This document shows positions 20,966 to 32,703 of a stretch of DNA of 64,000 bases, in pieces (the stretch's first letter is position 1; every line of letters begins with the position of its first letter). The notes below the pieces were generated by a model, which saw nothing but the letters and a program-made list of their open reading frames with translations, made no database searches and was not told the origin of the DNA. The stretch comes from Elmis aenea (Eukaryota > Arthropoda > Insecta > Coleoptera > Elmidae), in the NCBI GenBank assembly GCA_947652605.1, contig OX393577.1, forward strand, positions 49,451,494-49,515,493. The letters run 5' to 3'. A program made the position numbers and the translations under genes.

Positions 20966-21801
20966 TAGGGTTTCTTTCCCGGGATCCCGGTCCATTTTAA
21001 GCTATTTTATATTTCCCGGGAAATGCTTTTTGTCCCGGGAATTCCCGGGATTTAAAAACAGTGTTATTTTCGTTTATTTTGTGCTAAGATCTTTGTAATA
21101 CTATCATAACTTATCAGAATTTTATACTTAAAAAATCTTTACTAACAGTAAATTGTGGAAAAACTTTATTTTTATTTCAAAATAATTTTTCTTTTTTAGT
21201 ATGGCGCAAAGAAGCCCGGTCTCCATGACAAAGTTAATATGTTCAAAATACTTTTACAGTTTTATTTTTGTGTACCCTGATAATTCAAAGCAAAATAGCT
21301 TATAAATGAAATTTTATTGATAAAACGATGTTTCTTTGCTGCTAGATGCTCTCAAGATAATTTCACCTACATCAATAGAGACTGAGAGAGCATTTTATGC
21401 AGCAGAACTTTTTGTTAATAAATTAAGAAAAAGACTAATTATTGACTAAAGCACAGATCACCTTTGTTTTCTTAAATCACATTACAAAAATTCATTGCAA
21501 AAATTATATTATTGTATTCATAAATATGATATTGCAATAGAAAGTTATAATTTCCAAATGTATGTTTCTCTCACCAATATTATTGAATTATTTATAATAA
21601 TCGTGGAGCAAAATGTATTACAAATAATATGATTTGGAGTTGTTTTTAAGTAATAAACCGCTCCCTTAATTTTTTGGGTTATTTATTTAAAAATATTGAC
21701 ATAATTTATTACATCCCGGGATCCCGGGAAATCCCGGGACAAAGGCCGATTTCTTCCCGGAATCCCGGGACAAGCAAAATGGTCAAATATGAGAAACCCT
21801 A
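20966..21801 (+). mobile_element. hAT element relic with 8-bp target duplication
   Basis: The ends are TAGGGTTTC and GAAACCCTA, flanked by identical ATAACCAC at 20958-20965 and 21802-21809, the 8-bp duplication typical of hAT. CCCGGGATCCCGG palindromic words sit next to both ends (near 20980 and 21720) and probably serve as subterminal transposase sites. The interior is AT-rich and retains only the transposase C-terminal motif. Confidence 0.9.
21345..21486 (+). pseudogene. hAT transposase dimerisation (hATC) fragment
   Basis: The plus strand reads LKIISPTSIETERAFYAAEL, continues with LRKRLIID, has one stop and then STDHLCFLKSHYK in the same frame. This matches the C-terminal hAT dimerisation domain (SPTSxxxERxFSxAxxxxxxLRxRL then xLDxLCFLRSxF). 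Everything upstream has been deleted between here and the left end of the element. Confidence 0.8.
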
Positions 21802-22021
21802 ATAACCACCATTAATCGAAATTTACAAAAAATACTAGTAGCTTCTTACTGGCTCAATAGATGGCAGATATTGCACTGAAAGTAGCAGTGAATACTGTCG
21901 AGCACTGCTCGACATATAGGACCAATGTTTTTAAATCTTCATTATTCTGTAATAATTCTCACTTTCTATTTGTGTTTAATGACCATAATAAGTATTTTTT
22001 TCGGTATACTTTTGTACTAAC

Positions 22022-22729
22022 CAGGGAAGGTCACGATACTTTGTCGCTAGAATTTGATGAAGACAGTGTTTATTGCATCAAAACTAAATGTTTTGCAGAG
22101 TTATACGTGCCACTGGCCATTTCCTTCGGAAAAATAGGGAAAAAACTGAAAAGCTGAATAGTTAAGGTAATTTTTCGATCGCGTTGGCCATAAAACCGGC
22201 AGAGACAAAATCTGCATTTTTCTATTTACCAATGCGCGCATCCTTTGCAAGTAAAATGGTGCAAAGTTTTTGAAAGAATCTTAAACGCTTCTGGAGAAAA
22301 ACGCGAAAAACGAGGCCCTTGTAAAAACTGTTTCCCTATGTTAAACGCCCATGCTAGTCGCATAGGATTGATGTGGTTAAGTATACAGATATAGATACCA
22401 CAACTACTCAGATCATAGCGCTTATGCAGGGATTTCGTTTTTGACATTTTCCTCCGGAACCGTTTAAGATATTTTCAAAAATTTCGCACCATTTTACTAG
22501 CAAAGGATGCGCGCATTGGTAAATAGAAGAATTTATATTTTATCTGTGATGGTTTCATGGCCAACGCGATCGCAAAAATGATCTTTTTATACCAATTTTT
22601 CCCCTATTTTTCCGAAGGAAACGGCCAGTGGCACATGTAACTCTGGAAAACATTTAGTTTTGATGTCCTTGATGCAATAAACACAGCCTTAATCAAATTC
22701 TAGCGACAACGTATCGTGACCCTCCCTTG
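22022..22729. mobile_element. 708-bp foldback element
   Basis: The arms of about 300 bp (22022 to about 22320, and about 22430 to 22729) are inverted copies with scattered differences. They start near CAGGGAAGGTCACGATAC at the left; the right reads AAGGGAGGGTCACGATAC inverted. They contain GCGCGCATCCTTTGC and GGCCA..CGCGATCG words. The central 110 bp is not repeated. The open frame 22226-22447 is a product of the arm and loop. No target duplication is clear. Confidence 0.75.
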
Positions 22730-24060
22730 TAAGAATTTAAAGCTTTTGGAGGCAATGTTCTCAATTTTTAAATCTTTTTAAGAGACTTTTAGAGAAACTA
22801 ACTTAATATTTTAAGCGACAGGATTCAGTATAATTTGCTGAATCTCCAAATATTTTTACTTGTTGTTTAGGAATTTCAAAACCTACTTTTTAATCACCAT
22901 CGTTTGTTTTATTCCAGAAATAGTCAAAGTTAATATAATAATTGTTACGCTGACCGATAATAGTGAGTCGATTATAAATTTAGAGAATTACATTTTAATA
23001 TCGACCGTCTGCGATAAACTATTCCAGAGATCCAAATATTTATATAAATTATCCCACAGAGTCCATGTATCACAGTCGTTGATTGCAGTTGCTTCAAAAA
23101 TACGGTCAATATAAACATGCTAGCGAGTTTTTATGGTAAAATAAAAGTTTATTTCAGACTACATTATCAGACGCGCCGTGTTAAGGTCGCTCTGCTGTGT
23201 AAAATATAACGAGCGTTCGAGGACCGGATCTGATATCCTTCAGTACTGAATTGGTTGATATTCCTGCAGCATGCATAAAACGCGAACTTGATCGTATTTG
23301 AATACTCGTGTTTAGTTCTCACCTCGGATGTGGGAGGCCTATACAGTTGTTCCACAAGAAGACGACCATTATGATGTTAGCAACCACCACATAATAAACA
23401 CATTATGAACCCGTATTTAAAGGGTCGAGTTTGGTATTTGACCGGACAACAAAAAATAGACCGTTTAATTATAACGCCGACCAATTCAGCTGCTTATTAG
23501 CGTTTGGATACGTTTAATAGTTTTTTTTTTTTGTTTCCGACGAGGAATCTAGAACGATTGATATTGCAGGAATGAAATGCGTTCAACCTTTAAACATTTT
23601 TGTGGACGTTGCTCAAAAACAGAAACGACTCGGAAGAGGAAGTCGTTTAGATTTTAATGCTTCTCTCTGTATGTTCGTAAAAGTTAATGGTAACAATCAA
23701 TTCGAGATGCAGTCTCCGTGCCTCCGGGTGTTTTCTTTGTGCGTTGAGTTGCATGTTAATTTTAACCTTTGAATTTAATATTTTCGTAATTTTAACTAAA
23801 AGTAAACGAAAATGCTTATACGCTGAAAATCGGTAGCAAATAAGAACAAGTACATATTTCAAGAGTACGCGCTAAAAGATTCTATAACGAACTATTTAAA
23901 GCTCTGTTATAGTTGATGCATAAGCTCTTAGCGTTTGTAGTTAACAAGGGAAGAGTGCTGCCAAAAGATATTTCTTCGACATATGTCAGTGTCGTTTTAA
24001 TGTCAGTACTGTTTTATTGAATACGTCTTAAATTTTAAAATTGGAAAAAGTTTGTATTAA
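22730..24060. other. AT-rich DNA, nothing recognised
   Basis: Several short open frames (22860-23114, 23167-23355, 23572-23862) overlap on both strands and have no recognisable content. No repeat ends found. Confidence 0.5.
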
Positions 24061-25098
24061 AGGTTGGCTAAAGAAAATGAAGTGTCAAGTACAAAAAAAA
24101 GAACTTGGTTGGCTAAAGAAAATGAAGTGTCAAGTACAAAAAAAAGAACTTTTTTGACGTATCCTTTTGTTTGAGTTTAATCGAAGAGTTAAGACATCGG
24201 AGGCCACTAGGACAATTTGTGTCATCTTCGGGGAAAACACCATCGGGAAAAGCATGAAAAGCAACCACGTTCAGGAAAACCATTCGACATAATGAGAGTT
24301 TAAACACTTCAATTCACGATATATCATGTCAATCCACTCGGGAATTGGGTAATATGATGAACTGTGATCAATCAATCAGCGTATGCTATTTGTATTCCAT
24401 GGGCAAAGTTCAAAAATTGGGTGTACGGGTACCATACGTTTTGAGAGAAAAAAAGTCAGTGTTACTATTTGTGAGCCTTTGCTTGCTCGTTAACAACATC
24501 GGCCGTTTTTGTCCCAAATCGTTACTGGTGTCGAAAAATTATGCCTTTACATCAACATCAACAACAGATAGCTACGGCTGAACCCTAGCGAACAAGCAAC
24601 TCCCCGTGTTAAAGTTCGTGTCCACCTACGTAGGGTAATGTTGTACATCTGGTGGACACAAAGAGTCATTTACTATCAAGTGTTTCCAAGGAATGTAATA
24701 TGTAATTATCATTTCTGAGGGTATTGCCAACAACTTCGTTGCAGTAAGGTCGCAATTCAAGAAAAAAGACCGGGAAGACGGCATCAAGTGATTCTGCAGC
24801 ATGATAATGCCCGTTGCATACTGTTAACATTACAAAAGCGGCTATTCAAGAACTCGGTTGAAAGGTTATTTCACGTCCGCCCTATTCTCCTGATCTTGCT
24901 CCATCAGATTTTCATATTTTCAGGTCTCTATCCAACAATATCCGAGAAATCTCTTTTAATAACGACAATGCTCTTCAAAATTGGCTTGACGAGTTCTTCA
25001 CCTCTAAACTACCGAATTTTTTAAAGCGTGAAATTCAAAAACTACCAGAACGTTGGAAGTCACTCGTTAACAATGCAGGAGAATATAAAATTGTTTAG
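24061..25098 (+). mobile_element. Dead mariner element A (transposase relic)
   Basis: The plus strand follows a mariner transposase from N- to C-terminus through many frame breaks: LLFEFNRRVKTSEATRTICV (helix-turn-helix start), IVTGVEKLCLY, WWTQRVIYY, ILQHDNARC, YSPDLAPSDFHIFRSL, then a clean C-terminus (LPERWKSLVNNAGEYKIV and stop at 25098). The first catalytic Asp of the TGDE motif is Val (GTC), while HDN and SDF are kept. The linker region between the N-terminal domain and the catalytic core is missing. The 5' end AGGTTGGCTAAAG resembles mariner terminal repeats. No right terminal repeat was found. Confidence 0.85.
24062..24151 (+). repeat. Perfect 45-bp tandem duplication
   Basis: Two identical 45-base units (24062-24106 and 24107-24151) start GGTTGGCTAAAGAAAATGAA and contain a run of eight A. 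They duplicate the presumed 5' terminus of mariner A. The lack of any difference shows that the duplication is much younger than the decayed element it belongs to. Confidence 0.9.
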
Positions 25099-25585
25099 TT
25101 TATATATTTTATTTATCTATAAAACTAAATTTTAAATTATTTAAAAACACTTATGCATTAACCTGATACATTTATATTAAAGGCGTACTTTAAGTATGTA
25201 CCACGTTACCTGCAGTACAATAATTCGTTTCGCAAAATTCACTTATCAAATTACACCAATAAAAACTAAATGAGTTTTCAAACAATTATTGATTCGTGAT
25301 ATAAATAAATAGGGCATGTGATTGTGTGTTATTCAGTCTGCTGAACTAACTCGCCATACGGGCATTGTCTCACGCCAGCCCAGCTACACTAACCAACAGC
25401 AATTCAGCTGATGAATATAAATTATTTCTTGAAATGATTGATGAATTTAAATTATAAACTAGAACTAGTTGCCGTTTGTCGCACTATGAATAATTATGAT
25501 AGATAAGTTGGGTTACCGTGTATGCTTATAATATGTAGGACAAAAATGTATCATTAATTGCTCTGTAGTTGCGAAATAAGACAGA
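25099..25585. other. AT-rich DNA, nothing recognised
   Basis: Contains a slightly GC-richer patch at 25330-25415 with no clear identity. Confidence 0.45.
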
Positions 25586-25770
25586 AGAAAGTTATTAAGG
25601 TCTTTGAGGAAAATTATAACCTTTTAAGAAATGTAAAAAAACCCTCCACGGAGAAAATTATAGACCATTTAAGTAACATAGAAAAACTTCTGTGGGGAAA
25701 ATTATAGACCTTTTAAGCGATACAGAAAAACTTCTTTCTATGAAGGAAATTATAGATCCTTTGTGTGATG
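25586..25770. repeat. Four-unit minisatellite, about 44 bp
   Basis: GAAAATTATAGACC-type units begin at 25609, 25653, 25697 and about 25745, with a partial unit before them. They share CTTTTAAG and AGAAAAACTTCT. Periods are 44, 44 and about 47 bp, not multiples of three, so this is unlikely to be coding. Confidence 0.7.
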
Positions 25771-26811
25771 CCAGCAACGTAAGTGCAAATTTATTTCTTT
25801 TAATCTATCTGCTAATTGATACTTACAAGTAGTTGATGTAAATGTAATGAGTTAATCCTAAACAGGTGCGAGGCACCAAGTTTCCGCCGCAACAAGTCCC
25901 CAATGAATAATATTAATTTTCTTTAGTTGTTTTGACTATTTTATTTCGTTACTTGATGCATTAATAATTTTTTATTACTTCGTTAAGTTTGCAAATTGCA
26001 CTTCTATAAACTGCCGTCTTGTATAATATAATACCATGAATAAAACATCGACATCCGTCATAACCATCTCAAGAGATTAATCAAAATGCAGAGACTAATT
26101 GCCAACCGTTTAATCGGCAACCGATATTTTTTACACGAATCTTGGGTAATTCATAATTTTGTGTTATGACATGGGCACGTTTTTATGTACAGAGAACTTG
26201 TATGACTTGTTTTGCTATTAAACGAAATTCCCTAACCCGCGTGTTTGCCATAAACACTTGAAAACAAGAGCCTTAACAAGGAGACTCGTATGTATGTCTC
26301 CATTCATGAATATTTAATTCACTGATTGGTAAAGAGATTGGATAGAATTCACGACACTACGCTTAGCTTCGTGCCAATTACCAACCTTTACTATAATTTA
26401 TCTCTCAAGATTTTAAACTATTTCATGCTCAAAGATTTTAGCGTAAATATTGTACTTGCAGTACTTTTAGGTAGGTGTTGAGTTTTAAAATAGAAACTTA
26501 ATTAGGGAGCTTGGCAATCAAGTAGAATATACTTAGAATATACGTTCAAATGCAGAAAGTAAAAATAAGTCTACTTATTTTTGAGACAATTAAATCGTTT
26601 TAAAAGATTTGATATATTTTTTTATCTTTCTGAAATAGAGACAAACAATTTAGAATGTTGCAAAAGAGTTTAGTATAACTTTAAATAGTTAAAGTATATT
26701 TATGTTTTTTAGTTTTATTTAAGACATCGAAATATAACACCAGTTTTGTAATTTTAAATGTCACTCACAGGTGACTATGCATTTGTTTAAAAAAGAATAT
26801 TGTTTTATCAT
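25771..26811. other. AT-rich DNA, nothing recognised
   Basis: No repeat ends or coding similarity seen. Confidence 0.5.
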
Positions 26812-28004
26812 AAAAAGTTCGTGCGTTTTTTTAAATACAGATTGCCACGAATACTTTTTAAGTTGTTGTTAACGATAGCACTTGTTTATATAGTGTCATA
26901 TACTTTAGTATTAATCACTCTTTCATTCGATACATTAAAATTTGGCTATAATTGTTTAATTCATATTTAAAAATGGCAACGAACAAAACTTTAATTCGAG
27001 GTTGTTTACTCTATGAGTACAAACTTGGCACCAACGCTGCTGAGGCGGCGCGAAAAATATGTACCGCGTTCGGAGATCATGCTGTAAGTGATTTTCTTCG
27101 GGAGAAGCCCGCTCCGGGAGACCGAAGATCATTAATGAGGATATTAAAGAAGTTGTGGAGACAAATTCTAGTGCAACGTGCTTAGAGCTTGCAGAAAGGT
27201 TCAATGTAAGTGATGAAACCATTCGCTTGCACCTTCACCAGATAGGGAAAACGTGAAAGATAAGCAAATAGATGCCACATGTATTTTCAAATGATAACAA
27301 ATGCAGCCGTCTTATCATTTGTTCTGCAAACTTATCACGCAATAAAAATTAATCTTTTCTTGATCGGTTGTTAACTTGCGACGAAAAGTGGATACTGTTC
27401 TCCAAATCTAAGCGTTCTTATCATTGATTGTCACCAACTGATTCAATACCACACACTTTAAAGGCTTCCTTGCTACCAAAAAAGATTTGATTGTGGGTTT
27501 GGTGGACAGCAGCCGGAATTGTCCAGTGTCCACTGTAAGCTTTTGGAAACGGATCAAACCATCACTGCTGTGTTCTATTGTAAACAGCTTCAGCGAGTAC
27601 AAGCAGCACTAATCCAGAAACAGCCTTCTTTGATCAATCGAAAGAAAGTGATATTCTTACAGGACAATGCTAGGGACCACATACCGCAAACGTGACCCGG
27701 GAAAAAAATTCTGAACTTGGCTGGGAAACGTTACTACACCCTCCTTATTCTCCTGACATTTCGCCAGGTGATTATCACCTTTTATTGGCCCTTGATAACT
27801 TTATGAGGCATAGGCAGTTCAATTTTTTGATTCAAAATCCGTGGATTTCTACAATAACGGCATACAAAAATTGGCGTCACGTTGGCAAAAGGTCATTGAG
27901 TGTGATGGTAATTATTTCGATGAATAATAGCGTATTAGGTACTGGTTTCTAATAAATTTTTATATTTTACCATCAAAAACCGCACGAACTTTTTTGGTTA
28001 CCTG
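26812..28004 (+). mobile_element. Dead mariner element B
   Basis: The inverted termini share AAAAGTTCGTGCG. The right end reads CAGGTAACCAAAAAAGTTCG from the outside and is followed by TA. The left terminus lacks the outer 12 bases. Coding pieces: MATNKTLIRGCLLYEYKLGT and NAAEAARKICTAFGDHAVS (N-terminal helix-turn-helix, 26972-27090), LELAERFNVSDETIRLHLHQIG, LLTCDEKWILF, FLQDNARDH, then HPPYSPDISPGDYHLLLAL (27740-27800). All three catalytic Asp residues are still readable but in different frames, with several stops and an internal deletion after AVS. Its family differs from element A. Confidence 0.85.
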
Positions 28005-29569
28005 TACAATTTGATTGATAGGGTTTTAAAGTACAACTTGCGGAAATGTTCCTTAATATTCCTACATAATTTTCTGGACATAAGATACAAAATTCTTTAA
28101 TTTAATTAATTCGTTTGAATTTCATCTCCCTTAAGATTTTTGAAGAATAAACACAAGATACACCTACGCTCTTTTGGAAATTCTTGTGTCGTAATAGCTC
28201 GAATTCTCTAGAAAAACGTTCGGACATGTTTCCAGAACGTTGTCTATCATGTACAATAAATTAAAATAATCTGCATTTCCAAACAAAGTAATATTCTACA
28301 CAATTGATTTGTTTTTTTGCGTTATCAAATAAAAATGAAAAACAACACACGATCATCTTTTGTTTATTTTCGTCCGGAAGAAATTACTTACGTAAACACT
28401 GTTTTGTTTGCGAATAAAATACTAAGGAACTGAGCGAGAAACGTACAATAATTAATTTATTTTCGTTGTTTAATGATACTTTCTCTGTAGGTAAGTATTG
28501 TGATAAAACATTGCCAAATAATTTCCCAATATTAATGTTGTATTATCTGCTCAACTTTCACGAACTGAAGATTAGCGGTAGCCACAAGCCATCATATTGT
28601 CGACATAGACAGCAGCCGACAACGAATTAGACGCAGCTTTCAACAGTAAAACACCTTAGTGGGACAAAAGCATGTTCTATGCAAATGTCTCAACGTGCGT
28701 TTGAATATGTATAACGTGAACGGGCGTTCACGAACGGACTATCGTTTAATAATTAATTCAAATTACTTGCGCAAGACGAAACATAAACTCGAGTTTCTAA
28801 TTAATCTTGATTTAATACGCATCAGTGCCTTTAAAACTGATTCCTCAAGAACTAACTAGTTGATTGGATAATACGACCGAGAAAAAACAATCTTCAATTT
28901 GGTTAAAATATACAGTACAGCGCGAAGCTTCTCGATGAAGATTAAATTTATAGGATTAAGAGATAATAATTACGTTTTTGTGCAAGAATTTGTTTGTTTA
29001 GCCACCGTCCAATCAACATCGCCCCACTAATGAACGTATATCGGGAGTGGGCAACGCAGTGTCTAGAAGGACTGTTGTCTTGGTAAGCAATTTGATGCGT
29101 TCACAGTTCGTATATAGAAGATAAAAAGTTGGTTTAATTAATAAAAATTGAAACATGAGACTTCTTAAAAATTTAAAAAATGGTTTATCTCTTTGCCGTC
29201 TTTCCACATAGTTTAAAAACGAGTGTAGAAGCCTTATATGATGTACTCCTATATGCCCCATAGAATGAACAGCAACAAGTAATTGTCTCTTAATCAAATA
29301 AGCCATAATTTTACTTTTTTTTTCATATTAATTGTTAATAATGGCAATTCGCCTAACATATCTTCTAAATATGTTTCCAACAATCTTAATTTCATTATCA
29401 TTAGACCTATAAAATGTTGTGTCACTTTGATTTATATTATAATTTCAATTGTTTTTCAGATCATTCTCGATTTTATGAATTATTTACACAAATTTTAAAA
29501 TTTCAACAAGTTTTTTGAAAGAAAAAAGGTATGTTGGTTACTAATCTGAAAAGCTAATTTTTTTGTTTG
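28005..29569. other. AT-rich DNA with one unassigned open frame
   Basis: A 97-codon minus-strand open frame (29013-29306) is the longest here. It contains HSMGHIGVHHIRLLHSF and a basic VERRQRDKPFF piece. I do not recognise it, and no start context or neighbour supports it as a gene. The rest is featureless. Confidence 0.4.
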
Positions 29570-29934
29570 TCTGATGGTGTATAAATCCAATATGGCGGCC
29601 ATAAGAAATAAAAAAGTTGACTATCGCAACTTGAAATCTAGAAGGCTTAGAAAATTTCTGTTGACGTCATCAAACCCAGGAAGGTCAAAAACATAAAGTT
29701 ACCAAGTTTAAATGAAACAGCGTCAATGGTAGGGAAGATAATAATATTTTTCTAAAATCACATATTTCAGTTTTTTTGTAATAAATCAAAAACGAATCAA
29801 AATATCCAGGATTTCTGTTCAGATTCTTAATCGCCATAAAAATGTGCAACTTTTCTCTAATTTAACCGACCTTGTATCTCTTACCGTTTCCAAGATAGCA
29901 ATGGTGAGCATCGAAAAAAGCACCACCCTGTATA
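29570..29934 (-). mobile_element. Repeat with one ACAGGGTG terminus
   Basis: From the right this begins TATACAGGGTGGTGC, the terminal word of the family that builds the 5.2-7.6 kb palindrome. CAATATGGCG near 29590 also occurs in that palindrome (5371-5382). No opposing ACAGGGTG is seen to the left, so the left boundary is a guess. Confidence 0.45.
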
Positions 29935-31610
29935 GGTAAAAAAATCCAAGTTCAACATAAAAAAAATTAATTAATCAAAATTTATAACAAATTGTCTAAA
30001 AATTTTGTCATTTTTCCCTTTTTGCAATTTCCTCAGAAAGTTGGCAACATTGCTTCATTTTATAAACAACATGTAATTTCTTTAATTTTCTCCCATACCT
30101 TGCCAGATTCTCTAACAAAGTGACCCTTGCACCGCAGTAGATTACTTATTGTGTCCCTTGATGGTCGATGTGAAGTTTGTTAAATTGCATAAAATGTTTA
30201 TATAGGTGGAGCAATCTAAATCGGTTGATTAATATGATTTCAAAATGAATCATTTATGTTGCCACAAATTTATATTATGTTTTTTTATATACAGTAATTG
30301 GCTATAGCTCTTTCTAAAAATCAATTTAAAAAAACAATTGTATACAATAATCCTGTTCGTTTAGCTTACAACAAAAGACTTTACGAATTCAGTAATAAAC
30401 AATTAAGTTTAAGCCAATCGCTTAAAAAAAGGGGTTGTGGGAGCCATTCTTTAGTTACCTACAGTTAAAGTGTATTACACGATATATCAAGTTTGTAAGA
30501 TTTATCGTCGAAAAATCAAAACACCATTAAGTGTAATCTTTGAAAATATGAGGTTAACTTTCCTAGTTGTTAACGACTACTTTTAAAACATGGCAACAGA
30601 CTCCCACCGATTTTTCACACCATTTATATTCCCAGTTAATGTTGTTTACTTTCCGAACGTCACAATTTTAGATTGTCGCTGTTAATTCATATTTACAGCT
30701 ACCGTTTCAAGTTTAAAGCTGACATATTTCACCTGGGGCTACTTTTGATAATAAAAAAAACAGTTGTTTACGTTACATCCTGTCTTGCGTGTTACTTAAA
30801 CTGACAGTAGTGAATTTTCTCCAATTTTATAGCACAAATAGGTCCGTAATTATTTCTATAAAAATCAATTTGTGAAAGGATGGAACAACAATCTATAACT
30901 AATTGATTTACATTGGTTGTAGTGTGTCATCGCAGGTTGAAACACAACAATCTTCAGCGTGTTCACTCCTACTCGAAGTCAGGTCATTTTTAGCCGCCCC
31001 TGCCACACTAACAACCTAAACGGGTTCTAATAAAGAATCGCATCTTGTCCGGGTCTTCTTCATTGAAGATACCATCGAAAGGTATGGCTATTTATTCACA
31101 TCCGTTCAGTTGTGCTATGGTTGAATCTAGTAGACATCCCTTAATTTCACCTTCGAAAGCGACAACTTTAAGCTGCTAAGCTCCAGCTAGACTTAAATAA
31201 GGACAGATAGTGATGTATTCTTACTTGTTTATTTTACAGCATAGAGCGCGATGTTACTTTTGATCTGCAGGTAGGTTTTAGGAACCAACGGAATGTCTTG
31301 TAAGAAGCAAAATAACTGAACTCAAGGTTTTTACACACGAAGTTGCATTGTTTTTTTTTTGCTTGTCATAAATGCATCAACATCATTTTGAACACAAAGA
31401 AAAAATTTCAAATCAAATTATAAATGTATTTTACTGGAAAAACTAATTGTCGCAAACAAATTTGTATAAAAATAAACTAATGATCAACACTGTACTTAAA
31501 ATGGTGAATTAAAAAAGGTTTAATTTATATTATGCAAATACATTGGATATAAACACAGATAAATACACAAAACATTAATTAATATGTAATAGTTCTCTAG
31601 AAGTGTAGAG
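29935..31610. other. AT-rich DNA, nothing recognised
   Basis: No ends, arrays or coding similarity. The 30950-31200 part is somewhat less AT-rich but not exon-like. Confidence 0.5.
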
Positions 31611-32695
31611 CAGTGGTTCTTAACCTTTTAGTAGTCGCGGCCCCCTAAATATCCTAAAATATTTTCGCAGCCCCCTAGTTTGTAGAAACAAAAATATTAC
31701 GATTTATTTAAGAAGATGTCTAACCCCCTAAATATCCTAAAATATTTTCGCAGCCACCTAGTTTGTAGAAACGAAAATATTACGATTTATTTAAGAGTAT
31801 ATCAACCCCCCTTAATATTCTAAAATATTTTCGCAGCCCCCTAGTTTGTAGAAACGAAAATATTACGATTTATTTAAGAAGATGTCTAACCCCCCTAAAT
31901 ATCCTAAAATATTTTCGCAGCCACCTAGTTTGTAGAAACGAAAATATTACGATTTATTTAAGAAGATATCAACCCCCCTTAATAGTCTAAAATATTTTCG
32001 CAGCCCCCTAGTTTGTAGAAACGAAAATATTACGATTTATTTAAGAAGATATCAACCCCACTAAATATTCTAAAATATTTTCGCAGCCACCTACTTTGTA
32101 GAAACGAAAATATTACGATTTATTTAAGAATATATATAACCCCCCTAAATATCGTAAAATATTTTCGTAGCCCCCTAGTTTGTAGAAACGAAAATATTCC
32201 GATTTATTTAAAAAGATATCTAACCCCCCTAAATATCCTAAACTATTTTCGCAGCCCCCTAGTTTGTAGACACGGATATATTACGATTTATTTAAGAAGA
32301 TATTTAACACCCCTAAATATCCTAAAATATTTTCGCAGCCACCTAGTTTGTAGAAACGAAAATATTACGATTTATTTAAGAAGACATCTAACGCCCCTAA
32401 ATATCCTAAAATATTTTCGCAGCCCCCTAGTATGAAGAAACGAATATATTACGATTTATTTAAGAAGATATCTAACCCCCCTAAATATCATAAAATATTT
32501 TCGCAGCCCCCTGGATTGTAGAAACGAAATTATTACGATTTATTTAAGAAGATATCTCTCCGATGGTTCGAGTAAAATAAGGAGCAAAAAATATTTTTTC
32601 AATATTTTAAAAAGTAAAACCGTTTTATAAATTTTTCCCGGCCCCTCTTAAAATCTTTCACGGACCCAAAGAGGTCCCCCGGTTAAGAATCGCTG
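31611..32695. mobile_element. hAT MITE expanded by an internal minisatellite
   Basis: The ends CAGTGGTTCTTAACC and (inverted) CAGCGATTCTTAACC are flanked by a perfect 8-bp duplication GTGTAGAG (31603-31610 and 32696-32703), which proves insertion as one unit. About 910 of its 1085 bases are a tandem array. Subterminal GGCCCC blocks mark both ends. No coding content. Confidence 0.92.
31648..32560. repeat. Minisatellite: 11 units of 83 bp
   Basis: The phrase CGATTTATTTAAGAAGATAT recurs 11 times at 83-bp spacing (first at 31700, then 31783, 31866 and so on). Every unit also contains CCCCCTAAATATCC and the inverted pair AATATTTTCG / CGAAAATATT around CAGCCCCCTAGTTTGTAGAAA. CAGCCCCC and CAGCCACC variants alternate over the first six units, hinting at a two-unit amplification step. 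Confidence 0.92.
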
Positions 32696-32703
32696 GTGTA
32701 GAG

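Noticed and set aside
22226..22447. 73-codon minus-strand open frame
   Set aside because: It lies across one arm and the loop of a foldback; no similarity seen.
29013..29306. 97-codon minus-strand open frame as a host gene
   Set aside because: No domain, no splice sites and AT-rich composition like its surroundings; mentioned only within the gap entry.
31648..32560. CRISPR-like array of regular repeats
   Set aside because: The whole 83-bp unit is repeated with no unique spacers, in an animal genome and inside a hAT element; it is a minisatellite.
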